Shown here piece after piece: positions 1-6,877 of a DNA stretch of 10,766 bases (position 1 is the stretch's first letter; each line of letters begins with the position of its first letter). The stretch covers positions 1 through 10,766 of the forward strand of contig JALWGO010000177.1 in assembly GCA_027038805.1 (NCBI GenBank). The letters run 5' to 3'. The notes below the pieces were generated by a model. It searched no databases and was not told where the DNA came from. It worked only from the letters and a program-made list of their open reading frames with translations. The DNA is from Thermoprotei archaeon. GTDB taxonomy: Archaea; Thermoproteota; Thermoprotei_A; Sulfolobales; WANQ01. The translations under genes were made by a program, and so were the position numbers.

Positions 1-366
1 GTAAACTACATTCTTGTTCCAACCAAAATATTTTTCAATTATTTTTCTTGTATCATTATATGGCTTGTTATTAAATACTGTTATCCTTATAGTACAGTTT
101 GCCCCACTTTCCAATACGAATAGAGGTCTAGACATGTTATAGTAGTATATATTCAGAGTTGTATTATTGTATACTATTTTTCCTATCCTAACAGCGTTAT
201 TCCATACGATATCATAGAATTCTCTCCATTTAATCATTATTTGTTTAATAACACATGCATGGGAAGGTATTAGTGACATACCTATAAGTGATAGTATGAG
301 TATAATTGATAATACTAAAAAGATTCTTTTAGAATACTTCTGGAGCCCTCCATTCACCCCATACAT
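1..366 (-). CDS. Secreted protein of unknown function, N-terminal part (runs off the window)
   Basis: An open frame runs without a stop from ATG at 366 (GTG at 357 is an alternative) through base 1, so about 122 codons are visible and the C-terminus lies outside. The N-terminus is a clear export signal: a basic stretch (QKYSKR), a hydrophobic core (IFLVLSIILILSLIGMSLI) and a likely cleavage region PSHA before a Cys. The mature part has several N-glycosylation sequons (NNT, NTT, NMS, NCT, NDT), as expected of an archaeal surface protein. It overlaps the last 38 bases of the mutase large-subunit gene in another frame, so it may be the last gene of that transcript. A GGAGGG lies just inside the frame at 346-351 but no usual start follows it. 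I do not recognise the family; the frame itself is well supported by the signal peptide. Confidence 0.72.
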   Translation of the reverse strand, partial: MYGVNGGLQKYSKRIFLVLSIILILSLIGMSLIPSHACVIKQIMIKWREFYDIVWNNAVRIGKIVYNNTTLNIYYYNMSRPLFVLESGANCTIRITVFNNKPYNDTRKIIEKYFGWNKNVVY

Positions 367-2020
367 CTCTTAACACGCTACTTATTTCTCCGAGCGTTGC
401 CTTCGCTCTTATAGCCTCTAGTATGTATGGGAATATATTTTCATCGTCTTTTTCAGCGGCCCTCGAGATATCCTCTAATAGTCTCTTAACTTTTTCATTA
501 TCTCGTTCACTCCTTAGCTTCTTCAAACGTGTTATAACTCTCTCACGAACGGCTGGATCTACTTTTAATACCTCTATTTTGGGTTCTTCGGGTTCTACAA
601 AGACGTTTACTCCTATTATCGGTATTTCTCCTTTCTCAACCTTTAACTGGTACTCGTATGCTGACTTAGCTATTTCTCTTTGAGGATAACCTATTTCTAT
701 TGCTTTAACCATTCCTCCAAGCTTCTCTATTTCATCTATTATTTTCCACGCTTTTTCTTCTAACTCATCAGTTAACCATTCAATATAGTATGCGCCTCCT
801 ATAGGGTCTACTGTATCTACTATACCAGCCTCATAGGCTAGTACTTGCTGCACTCTAACTGACAACTTAACTGCCTTCTCTGTTGGAAGACTCAATGCCT
901 CATCATAGCTATTGACATGTAGGCTCTGAGTACCACCGAGAACGGCAGCTAGTGCTTGTATTGTTGTACGTATAATGTTTACCTCGGGTTGTTGTGCGGT
1001 TAAGAGGACTCCAGCTGTTTGCGTATGGAATCTTAGCATCATGCTTCTAGGCTTCTTCGCACCGAATCTTTCCTTCATTATTTTCGCCCACATCCTCCTG
1101 GCAGCGCGGAACTTCGCTATTTGCTCAAATAGATTTGTCCTCGCGGCGAAGAAGAAGCTTAATCTTGGAGCGAACTTGTCTACTTCCATACCCCGCTCTA
1201 TAACCCATTTAACATATTCTATTCCATCTGCTAGAGTGAAAGCTATTTCTTGTGCGGGAGTTGCACCAGCTTCCTCGAAGTGGTAGCCGGATATACTTAT
1301 GCTATTCCATTTGGGCATTTCTTTAGCACACCACATTATTGCGTCTGTAGCATACCTCATTGAAGGATAGGGTGGGTAGATGTAGTTGTTTCGGGCGATA
1401 AACTCTTTCAATATATCGTTCTGTATTGTTCCTCCTAGCACCTTACGGTCTATTCCACGGCTCTCAGCTACAACTATGTACATAGATAATACTTCGATGG
1501 CCGTAGCGTTTATGGTCATAGACGTCGTTATCTTATCCATAGGTATATCGTTGAATACTATCTCCATTTCCTTTACACTAGGCATAGATACGCCTACTTT
1601 TCCCACCTCATACCATGCTAACGGGTGATCGGGGTCTAATCCAAGCTGTGTTGGTAGGTCGAAAGCCATGCTGAGCCCGGTTTGACCTATGCTTAATAGA
1701 TAGCGGTATCTTTGATTGGTATCCTCAGCAGAGCCGAAGCCAGCGTATTGGCGTATAGTCCATATTTTGCCACGATACATTGTTGGATAAACTCCACGAG
1801 TAAACGGGTATTGGCCCGGGAAGCCTAGTTTTTCTAAATAGTCCCAGTTCTTTTCCGCTAAGTCTACTGGAGTATATATTCTTTTTACGGTGAACCCTTC
1901 TTCTGTTAGAAATTCTCTTTTTCTTTCCGGGAACTTCTTTAATACTGGTTCTACTACTTCTTTAGTCCATTCACTCATTTTTTCTCTTATTTTCTCTATC
2001 TTATTGGGATCGAATACCAA
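329..2020 (-). CDS. mcmA1: Methylmalonyl-CoA mutase, large (catalytic) subunit
   Basis: Catalytic chain of adenosylcobalamin-dependent methylmalonyl-CoA mutase, which interconverts (R)-methylmalonyl-CoA and succinyl-CoA in the cytoplasm. The 563 residues are the usual length for archaeal large subunits that lack the B12 domain. Visible family signatures: RGVYPTMYRG (Tyr78, matching the active-site Tyr89 of the Propionibacterium enzyme), RQYAGFGSAEDTNQRY at 90-105, TGLSMAFDLPTQLG at 114-127, GTIQNDILKE at 197-206 and SGYHFEEAGA at 244-253, whose Tyr246-His247 correspond to the catalytic Tyr243/His244. A TTG start is chosen because GGAGGA at about 2032-2037 lies 10 bases upstream and the epimerase stop is only 3 bases away. 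It is the third gene of a mcmA2-mce-mcmA1 operon. The C-terminus ends normally (WRAPEVF) with no sign of truncation. No MeaB/ArgK chaperone gene is visible nearby. Confidence 0.97.
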   Translation of the reverse strand: MVFDPNKIEKIREKMSEWTKEVVEPVLKKFPERKREFLTEEGFTVKRIYTPVDLAEKNWDYLEKLGFPGQYPFTRGVYPTMYRGKIWTIRQYAGFGSAEDTNQRYRYLLSIGQTGLSMAFDLPTQLGLDPDHPLAWYEVGKVGVSMPSVKEMEIVFNDIPMDKITTSMTINATAIEVLSMYIVVAESRGIDRKVLGGTIQNDILKEFIARNNYIYPPYPSMRYATDAIMWCAKEMPKWNSISISGYHFEEAGATPAQEIAFTLADGIEYVKWVIERGMEVDKFAPRLSFFFAARTNLFEQIAKFRAARRMWAKIMKERFGAKKPRSMMLRFHTQTAGVLLTAQQPEVNIIRTTIQALAAVLGGTQSLHVNSYDEALSLPTEKAVKLSVRVQQVLAYEAGIVDTVDPIGGAYYIEWLTDELEEKAWKIIDEIEKLGGMVKAIEIGYPQREIAKSAYEYQLKVEKGEIPIIGVNVFVEPEEPKIEVLKVDPAVRERVITRLKKLRSERDNEKVKRLLEDISRAAEKDDENIFPYILEAIRAKATLGEISSVLRDVWGEWRAPEVF

Positions 2021-2023
2021 GGC

Positions 2024-2440
2024 TTAGTGCTCCTCCTTTCTCTCAACTAGTTCTATGAGGACTCCGTGAGCTGATTTGGGATGAATAAAATTGATTATGC
2101 GCTTACCATTTGATACTACTCTTGGCTTATCGTATACGAATCTTACCTTGTCTTTGAGTTCCTCCATAGCCTTCTCTATGTCTTCTACTCTGAAAGCTAT
2201 ATGGTGTATTCCCTCTCCTCTCTTCTCAATGTATTTTGAAATAGCGCTATCAGGGGTTGTACCCTCCAATAACTCTATGTAGCTTTCACCTACTTTGAAC
2301 ATTGCTACTTTTACCTTCTCTTGGGGGACTTCTTCTATTTCAACTGGTTCTACTCCAAGTATCTTCTTGTAAGCCTCTACGGCCTCCTTGAGGTCTTTTA
2401 CAGCTATTCCGAGATGATCTATCTTTAGAACTCTCGTCAA
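2024..2440 (-). CDS. mce: Methylmalonyl-CoA epimerase
   Basis: A 138-residue vicinal-oxygen-chelate (VOC/glyoxalase fold) protein that interconverts the (S) and (R) forms of methylmalonyl-CoA, so that the mutase can act. It has two paired beta-alpha-beta-beta-beta modules. The metal-binding pattern is visible: IDHLGIAV with His9 near the start, YIELLEGT with Glu56, GIHHIAF with His79/His80 and VLIELVE with Glu130. The length is typical of the family. It starts with TTG at 2438-2440, supported by a strong GGAGGGTGA ribosome site at about 2449-2457, 8 or so bases upstream. It lies between the two mutase subunit genes with 3-base gaps on both sides, which fixes its role as the epimerase rather than another VOC enzyme such as a glyoxalase or dioxygenase. 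Confidence 0.95.
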   Translation of the reverse strand: MTRVLKIDHLGIAVKDLKEAVEAYKKILGVEPVEIEEVPQEKVKVAMFKVGESYIELLEGTTPDSAISKYIEKRGEGIHHIAFRVEDIEKAMEELKDKVRFVYDKPRVVSNGKRIINFIHPKSAHGVLIELVERKEEH

Positions 2441-2443
2441 GGA

Positions 2444-2944
2444 TTAGCTCACCCTCCTATCTTTTTCTAGTTTGCGTTTCTCTAAAGCTATTCTATAGAC
2501 AGTTTCAATTATAGTTTTAAGCGGGGTTCCAGGGCCAAACACTTCTTTTACGCCTAGCTTCTTCAATATCGGGACGTCTTGAGGTGGTATAATGCCTCCC
2601 ACAAATACTGGGATGTAGTCGAGCTTCTTTTCCTTTAAGAGCTTTAGCAAGTCTTGTACTAGCTCTATATGTGAGCCAGAGAGAATACTTACACCAATAA
2701 CATCTACGTCTTCTTCAATTGCTGTGTTTACAACGTTTTCTGGTGTTTGATGAACACCTAGATATACTACGTCGAATCCAGCCTCCTTTAATGCTCTCGC
2801 AACCACCTTTGCACCTCGATCATGTCCGTCGAGCCCCAGCTTGCTTACAAGAACTTTTATCCTCCTACCCTCAACAACAGGGTTTATGTCTAAGCCTAGT
2901 ATTTCTAGTAGTTTCGGCTTCTTCTCCTCAACTAGAACGGACAA
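2444..2944 (-). CDS. mcmA2: Methylmalonyl-CoA mutase, small (cobalamin-binding) subunit
   Basis: A 166-residue B12-binding subunit that carries the adenosylcobalamin for the separate large chain. The DxHxxG signature is seen as GLDGHDRGAK: Asp39, His41 (lower axial cobalt ligand) and Gly44. It is followed by the SxL element in GVSILSGSH (Ser86, Leu88) and the GG element VFVGGIIPP (Gly116-117), the standard order of a Rossmann-type cobalamin domain. The TTG start is 5 bases after a GAGGGGAT ribosome site at 2950-2957. It is the first gene of the operon, 3 bases before the epimerase gene. About 25 residues precede the domain, longer than in some archaeal homologues, and a charged tail (EKRKLEKDRR) ends it. 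Split large and small subunits are the common archaeal arrangement, unlike the fused bacterial alpha chain. Confidence 0.96.
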   Translation of the reverse strand: MSVLVEEKKPKLLEILGLDINPVVEGRRIKVLVSKLGLDGHDRGAKVVARALKEAGFDVVYLGVHQTPENVVNTAIEEDVDVIGVSILSGSHIELVQDLLKLLKEKKLDYIPVFVGGIIPPQDVPILKKLGVKEVFGPGTPLKTIIETVYRIALEKRKLEKDRRVS

Positions 2945-2949
2945 GAACT

Positions 2950-2995
2950 ATCCCCTCTGCTTTCTTTGCCTCCCGGATATCAGAGAATATTTATT
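2950..2995 (-). promoter_or_regulatory. Promoter and ribosome site of the mutase operon
   Basis: On the minus strand an AATAAATATT element at 2986-2995 has the spacing of an archaeal TATA box: transcription would begin near 2964, leaving a leader of about 20 bases that contains GAGGGGAT (2950-2957) just before the TTG at 2944. No other promoter-like element is seen inside the 3-base gaps of the operon, so the three genes probably share it. The element is a weak match in a short AT-rich stretch. Confidence 0.5.
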
Positions 2996-3035
2996 CAAGC
3001 TAAAATATCTAGTAGACGGATACCCTATCCAGATC

Positions 3036-3890
3036 CTACTTACTCAACCTTACCTCTAATGGCGAGCGGAACCATACATCATGTTGTGGGAATGGTATCT
3101 CTATACCCGCACTCGTTAGAGCTTTCTTTATAGCCCATAATAGTTCTTTCCTAACATTAAGGTATTCTTGCGATGGAACCCATGCGCGAACCGTTATATT
3201 TACGCTACTATCCCCTAATTCTGATACAAATGTTTCTGGAGGCGGATTAACTAGCACTAATGGGTGTTCCTCTAATACCTTTCTTATCACATTATATGCT
3301 TTTTCTGCATCCTCTCTATAAGCTATCCCTACAACGAACTCCATTCTTCTAATGGGATTACGTATAAAGTTCCTTATCATCGACGTAAAGACTTTATCGT
3401 TAGGTACTCTTACCACGACACCATCTAATCCAATAATAGTTGTTGATAAAACAGATATCTCTAATACCTTACCCATTACACCTTCAACTTCTACTAAGTC
3501 GCCCGGCTTGAAGGGTCTTTCCCAATATAGGAATAACCCTGATACAAAGTTCGCAACCGTTGACTGGAGGGCAAAGCCTAGAATTATTCCAAGTATTCCA
3601 CCAGCTATAATGAAGCCCGTTAAATCTATTCCGAGTGCACCTAAGGCTACGATAACTGCGAGCGATACTATTACATAGTATAATGCTTTTGATACAGCAT
3701 TAGCTATATAGGCTGGCATTAAACGCATGGATCCTCGATAAACGAGTAAGCGGAGCGCATAGCCTACGAGGAATCCCAGTACAACTACTATTAATGCTAC
3801 TAGAACATCTTCCAGGTTTACTCTAGTGAAGAGGTTAGTGATAATAGATGTAACGTTTCCTTGTATAGACAAGATTCCTATAACCCCCAA
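3036..3890 (-). CDS. mscS: Small-conductance mechanosensitive channel, MscS family
   Basis: A 284-residue MscS-type channel that would open under membrane tension to release solutes on osmotic downshift. Hydrophobic segments lie at about 28-51 (TM1), 68-88 (TM2) and 90-122 (TM3, pore-lining). TM3 has the Gly/Ala pattern GGILGIILGFALQSTVANF, followed by the hallmark ERPFKPGDLVEVEG (124-137) that opens the beta domain. VPNDKV at 162-167 and PFPQHDV near the C-terminus complete the family pattern. TTG at 3888-3890 is the likely start and overlaps the preceding gene by 13 bases, which suggests translational coupling; no clear ribosome site precedes it. It is the last gene of the arcS operon as drawn. 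Sequons near the N-terminus are not meaningful without topology data. Confidence 0.94.
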   Translation of the reverse strand: MGVIGILSIQGNVTSIITNLFTRVNLEDVLVALIVVVLGFLVGYALRLLVYRGSMRLMPAYIANAVSKALYYVIVSLAVIVALGALGIDLTGFIIAGGILGIILGFALQSTVANFVSGLFLYWERPFKPGDLVEVEGVMGKVLEISVLSTTIIGLDGVVVRVPNDKVFTSMIRNFIRNPIRRMEFVVGIAYREDAEKAYNVIRKVLEEHPLVLVNPPPETFVSELGDSSVNITVRAWVPSQEYLNVRKELLWAIKKALTSAGIEIPFPQHDVWFRSPLEVRLSK

Positions 3891-4675
3891 GACATAGTGG
3901 TTTTCAAGGATATAAGCGGTACCTTGAGCTCGGGAGGATCTATTACTTCTCTTACTCCCGGCTTAGGTGGATCGGAGTAAACTATAGTTGCTGTCTTAGG
4001 CGAACTTATGTTAAAGACTATATCGCGGCTATAGGCTCTCCACGTATGTTCCTCATAATATAGTTTCAATGGGTTTGCCTCCAATAGTATCTTAGATAAT
4101 GTTACCCATTCGCGAGCCTTATTATGTGCTTTAACTCTTACTAGAGCTAGCCCGACATCTAGTTCGTCTAGAGCACTCTCTTTTGTGAAGAATATTTTTG
4201 ATGAGGCATACCTAGCTACGATGCCAGCTCCTCCTGGAATACTTGTCTCTACTGGACCATATAGTGTATATTTTACCTTACCTACATTGAATACGTCTAT
4301 CAGTGAGTAGTGATTATGTTTCGCTGAAAGTACTGCTAAATCAACTGGCATTAATAAATAGTATTCTACTTGTTCTCCGGGAGCCAGCGTTATTTTTTCA
4401 TTGTATTCTATTAGAATACTTGTAGTTATCTTTTTGGGCAGTAGAACAGGGTAGAGGGGTTGAAGTATTATTTTTATTATTTTCTCGGATCCTACTATTC
4501 TAGTCTTCTTTTCTCCAATAACATTATATGGATGTTTTTCAATTGCTTTTCTAGTATATTCTATTGAGCTTTCATTAAGTGTAAGGTGTATGGTCCAAGA
4601 ACCTATTCTAGCTTCTATATTCTTGTTTAACTCTATTACTCCGTATCCTTTAATCAAAGTAGTAGAGCCTCTCAA
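3878..4675 (-). CDS. DUF432-like archaeal protein of unknown function, beside MscS
   Basis: A 265-residue, apparently soluble, beta-rich protein with no signal peptide or membrane segment. The N-terminus (YGVIELNKNIEARIG), alternating strand-like stretches (VEYYLLMPVDLAVLS, VKYTLYGPVET) and the gene order next to an MscS channel fit DUF432, a family known only from archaea; the match is from memory and not certain. It starts with TTG at 4673-4675, 7 bases after the radical SAM stop at 4683, and its own end overlaps the start of mscS by 13 bases. Coupling this tight suggests it is made in step with the channel and may bind or regulate it, though nothing in the sequence shows a mechanism. No catalytic motif was recognised. 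Confidence 0.8.
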   Translation of the reverse strand: MRGSTTLIKGYGVIELNKNIEARIGSWTIHLTLNESSIEYTRKAIEKHPYNVIGEKKTRIVGSEKIIKIILQPLYPVLLPKKITTSILIEYNEKITLAPGEQVEYYLLMPVDLAVLSAKHNHYSLIDVFNVGKVKYTLYGPVETSIPGGAGIVARYASSKIFFTKESALDELDVGLALVRVKAHNKAREWVTLSKILLEANPLKLYYEEHTWRAYSRDIVFNISSPKTATIVYSDPPKPGVREVIDPPELKVPLISLKTTMSWGL

Positions 4676-4682
4676 CTAGTAA

Positions 4683-5444
4683 TTAATCCTTACTCATGGA
4701 AGCTTCCTTGTTTCTTGTTACTTTTAGTTCCCAGAAATCTTCTTCTCCCCAATCTACTAGTAAAGTATTTTCTTCTAGAAACAATGCTAGTCCTCTAGAG
4801 ACTGGTGTCGGGTTGGGATGGTGGGGTAGGTATTTCTTGTAGCGGATTGCAATAACGCCGTCGAATAGCTTGTTGAATTCTTTTACTGATCTTATCACTT
4901 CCTCTTCTGGTACTTTTTCTATTCCGAATAAGACGTATGCTATTATCTCTATGTTCTCTTTGTTTTCTTTAATCTTCTTTGAGATATTTGATATTCTATA
5001 GAGTTCTGTTTGCGGTATTCCTTTTCTCAGTACTACGTTCCTAACGTATTCGTCGAAGACTTCGAATCCTATTCTCACTACTAGTTTACGGGCTTTGAGG
5101 TTAGTCTTTGTTTCTATTAGGCGCTTATAGTCTATAAATTCTGGTCGTGTTTCAATATCGATTATTCTATTTTCTGTTATACTTGTTAGCTTTAATACTA
5201 TGTCGTAGGGGAGTTCGTAGAAGCTTCCGCCATTGAATATAGTTATGCGCTCGAACTCTTCTCTTTTTAACCAGTTTTTGGCTTCTTCTATTATTTTATT
5301 ATCTACCTTCAATACCTCTGTTAGAGTGCCTTGTTCTAGGACGAAGGGACAGAAGGTACATTTATTCCAAGAGCATGGCAGTCCTTTTAGTACTATTACT
5401 AGTCTTTTTCCGAGCTTGTCTATGGTCTTGAATACTCCTAGTAT
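4683..5444 (-). CDS. raSEA: Radical SAM enzyme, RaSEA-like (archaeosine synthesis), with no usual start codon
   Basis: The frame is open from 5456 to the stop at 4683. The first ATG/GTG/TTG is a TTG at 5312, but the 4Fe-4S cluster is coded upstream at 5349-5375: PCSWNKCTFCPF, a C-x4-C-x2-C site. So the real start lies upstream. An ATA at 5442-5444 follows a GGTGG at 5451-5455 by 6 bases and would give 253 residues beginning (M)LGVFKTIDKLGKRLVIVLKG, with Cys24, Cys29 and Cys32 after a first beta strand. Other radical SAM features: FNGGSF (SAM-binding GGE-like), IETRPEFI (the RPE motif of Elp3/RaSEA-like proteins) and RIGFEVFDEYVR. In archaea RaSEA forms a complex with ArcS and turns the lysine-bearing preQ0 base into archaeosine at tRNA position 15; the arcS gene immediately upstream supports that job. 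Alternatives are a frameshift fusion to ArcS or another TYW1/Elp3-like enzyme. Confidence 0.85.
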   Translation of the reverse strand: MLGVFKTIDKLGKRLVIVLKGLPCSWNKCTFCPFVLEQGTLTEVLKVDNKIIEEAKNWLKREEFERITIFNGGSFYELPYDIVLKLTSITENRIIDIETRPEFIDYKRLIETKTNLKARKLVVRIGFEVFDEYVRNVVLRKGIPQTELYRISNISKKIKENKENIEIIAYVLFGIEKVPEEEVIRSVKEFNKLFDGVIAIRYKKYLPHHPNPTPVSRGLALFLEENTLLVDWGEEDFWELKVTRNKEASMSKD

Positions 5445-6130
5445 GGTCTTCCACCTTCAATTATATTTATTATTCCTCGTTTCAACTTTTTAAGACTAGT
5501 AGGAGTGATTAGTATAAGGTCTTCATCGTCATAGAGTCCTCCTAGTGAGACTTGCTCTATCTCTCTTTTTGGTACTGTTTTTGCGACTAGATTCGGTATT
5601 TTTATTCCTAGTTCTCTCTCAACTATCATCACAGCCTTGTAGCTATCACTATTCCAGCGTAGATACGATGCGATATTCTCATAGTATCTTCTATATTTTT
5701 CTAAGTAGCCTCTAAGTCTTCTTGAAAGAACTTTTACATACTCCTCCTTTATCTCTGGGGTCTCGTAGCGAGGGTTCCAGTCGTAGGCTACATAGGGATA
5801 GTACTCGTCTAGTTCTCTTGGTACAACGCCAGCATTTGTTACTATTAACTGATGTATGTGGTCATAGTACCCCGTCTCCTTTATCGTCTTTAACAAGAAA
5901 TAGTGGATATAGCTCTGCGAATATGGTTTACCATAGCTGCACGGGAGTATTAGTAGTAGTTTGTATTTCTTCCTTGGCTTATAGTTGTTGAGTATTTTCT
6001 TATATCCTTCCTCGAAAGCTGGATGTACTAGGTATCTTAGGCCTACTCCTCTTAGATACTCCTTACCGTCACCGCTCCATAATAGTTCCTTGCCGTCCCA
6101 GATAACCCATAGTTTCTCTCTTTCACTCAA
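5438..6130 (-). CDS. arcS: Archaeosine synthase ArcS, minimal catalytic core (DUF5591)
   Basis: A 230-residue protein carrying the ArcS core motif PCSYGKPYSQSYIH (63-76), close to the family's PCSxxKPYSxSxSH, and the second conserved block TNAGVVPRELDEYYPYVAYD (98-117). ArcS attaches lysine to the preQ0 base at position 15 of archaeal tRNA; the radical SAM partner next door then yields archaeosine. Euryarchaeal ArcS is several times domain-richer, with a TGT-like part and a PUA domain; here only the core is present, so tRNA binding must come from elsewhere, perhaps from the tRNA-guanine transglycosylase encoded outside the window. It starts with TTG at 6128-6130, supported by GGAGGAGGT at about 6136-6144, 5 bases upstream. 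It is the first gene of the minus-strand operon and overlaps the radical SAM frame. Confidence 0.88.
   Translation of the reverse strand: MSEREKLWVIWDGKELLWSGDGKEYLRGVGLRYLVHPAFEEGYKKILNNYKPRKKYKLLLILPCSYGKPYSQSYIHYFLLKTIKETGYYDHIHQLIVTNAGVVPRELDEYYPYVAYDWNPRYETPEIKEEYVKVLSRRLRGYLEKYRRYYENIASYLRWNSDSYKAVMIVERELGIKIPNLVAKTVPKREIEQVSLGGLYDDEDLILITPTSLKKLKRGIINIIEGGRPY
5451..5455 (-). promoter_or_regulatory. Ribosome site supporting an ATA start for the radical SAM gene
   Basis: On the minus strand GGTGG sits inside the last codons of arcS (coding for EGGRP) and is followed after 6 bases (AAGACC) by ATA at 5442-5444, which itself overlaps the arcS stop TAG at 5438-5440 by position (ATACTAG). 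The spacing matches that of the other ribosome sites in the window (5 to 10 bases). No ATG, GTG or TTG is in frame between the upstream TGA (5457-5459) and the cysteine cluster. Confidence 0.5.
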
Positions 6131-6135
6131 TAATG

Positions 6136-6213
6136 ACCTCCTCCTTTTCTTCTAGTTTTCAGTAGATAGGATTATAAACTGTTAATAAGCTTACAAGACG
6201 GTATAGGAGGTGA
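6136..6213. promoter_or_regulatory. Divergent promoter region with one symmetric TATA element
   Basis: The 93 bases between arcS (leftward) and the membrane protein gene (rightward) hold a single good TATA element, TTATAAA at 6172-6178, whose core TTATAA is its own reverse complement. Counting about 27 bases each way puts start sites near 6201 (right) and 6148 (left). Both leaders would be about 20 bases and contain a strong ribosome site: GGAGGTGA at 6206-6213 on the plus strand and GGAGGAGGT at about 6136-6144 on the minus strand. The geometry suggests one element serving both directions. Confidence 0.55.
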
Positions 6214-6223
6214 GGTTAGGTAT

Positions 6224-6622
6224 ATGAGTGATATTCAGAGCCGTACTGTGGGTGTATTAAGGAAGCTGTTTAGCTTGAGAGTAGCTAGTGGTAGTATTGT
6301 AGCGTTTATAGGTTACATATTGTCGCCAGCTTCTTGGTGGAATGATGCTTTCGTGAATATTCCTATTGCCTACGTTGCTGCCAGCATAGCTTCGCAACTA
6401 AATAGAGACTTGTTTGGTCCGGCTTTTGCTACAGCATATCTCGTAACTAATATAGTAGGCTTCCTGATGATGCATACTGGTGCTGAAATAGCTGTTAAGG
6501 GTAGACCTAGTCTTACATGGAAGACATTGTTGAAGTATGCTATTGTATCTGCAGCCTATACGGCCATAGCTGTACTCCTCGTTAAAATAGGAGTCATAGA
6601 GCCGCTAACCTTTAACTGGTAA
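6224..6622 (+). CDS. Small multi-pass membrane protein of unknown function
   Basis: A 132-residue protein with ATG start and an ideal ribosome site GGAGGTGA 10 bases upstream (6206-6213), so translation is very likely. It has three or four hydrophobic segments: about 21-35 (GSIVAFIGYILSP), 44-60 (FVNIPIAYVAASIAS), 65-87 (GPAFATAYLVTNIVGFLMMHTG) and 105-124 (YAIVSAAYTAIAVLLVKIG). The basic stretches RTVGVLRKLFSLR at the N-terminus and KGRPSLTWKTLLK between the last two segments suggest those faces lie in the cytoplasm. It ends with TFNW. No family was recognised; it has the look of a conserved crenarchaeal membrane protein rather than a transporter. It is divergent from arcS and seems to stand alone, followed by 255 non-coding bases. 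Confidence 0.8.
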   Translation: MSDIQSRTVGVLRKLFSLRVASGSIVAFIGYILSPASWWNDAFVNIPIAYVAASIASQLNRDLFGPAFATAYLVTNIVGFLMMHTGAEIAVKGRPSLTWKTLLKYAIVSAAYTAIAVLLVKIGVIEPLTFNW

Positions 6623-6877
6623 TATAACATTTTAAGACCCTAATAACTTAATCCATATTAATTAATAAGAATAACCTATTTTGTTGTGTTTGCTACATTA
6701 ATAGTATGTATTCTGTTAAAAATACGATATTAATTTTCATTATTAAATATTTGTTTAATTTTGATGTATTCCTAAAACTATTTGAGATGCTTCATTATAC
6801 CAACAATCTGATAAAGGAGTATCTGTACAATTTAGCGTAGAGTTATAAAGAATACTGTAAATGAGAGGTCGTACAAA
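6623..6877. other. AT-rich intergenic stretch with repeat copy and promoter
   Basis: No gene was found in these 255 bases in either strand. They hold one copy of a 16-base direct repeat (6661-6676, with a second shared block at 6699-6707) and a TATA-like TTATAAA at 6843-6849. That element lies about 30 bases before the ATG of the surface coiled-coil gene, which would make its leader only a few bases long. A T-rich patch just after the membrane protein stop (CATTTTAAG) may contribute to termination. Confidence 0.5.
6661..6707 (+). repeat. Direct repeat, copy 1
   Basis: ATTAATAAGAATAACC at 6661-6676 is found again, identical, at 8122-8137. In both places TAATAGTAT follows 36 to 38 bases from the repeat start (6699-6707 here), and TTC-GTT-like bases continue after it. 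Both copies are intergenic and in the same orientation, one before the coiled-coil gene and the other behind the HD gene's upstream region. Confidence 0.45.

Noticed and set aside
423..1628. Three plus-strand frames at 423-683, 975-1286 and 1386-1628
   Set aside because: They lie antisense inside the well-supported mutase gene, have no ribosome sites and no recognisable domain; they are shadows.
2719..3059. Plus-strand frames over the mutase small subunit
   Set aside because: Antisense shadows of a gene with clear cobalamin motifs; compositional oddities only.
5061..5069. TTCGAATCC, resembling a tRNA T-loop
   Set aside because: It is inside the radical SAM gene (plus strand) and no acceptor or anticodon stems can be built around it.
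5312..5493. Radical SAM gene as a broken remnant lacking its first exon-like part
   Set aside because: The frame is intact through the cysteine cluster and first strand, all motifs are kept, and only the start codon is unusual, so a pseudogene is unlikely.
5722..5991. Plus-strand frame opposite arcS
   Set aside because: Antisense to the conserved ArcS core; no start signals and a low-complexity Ser-rich product.
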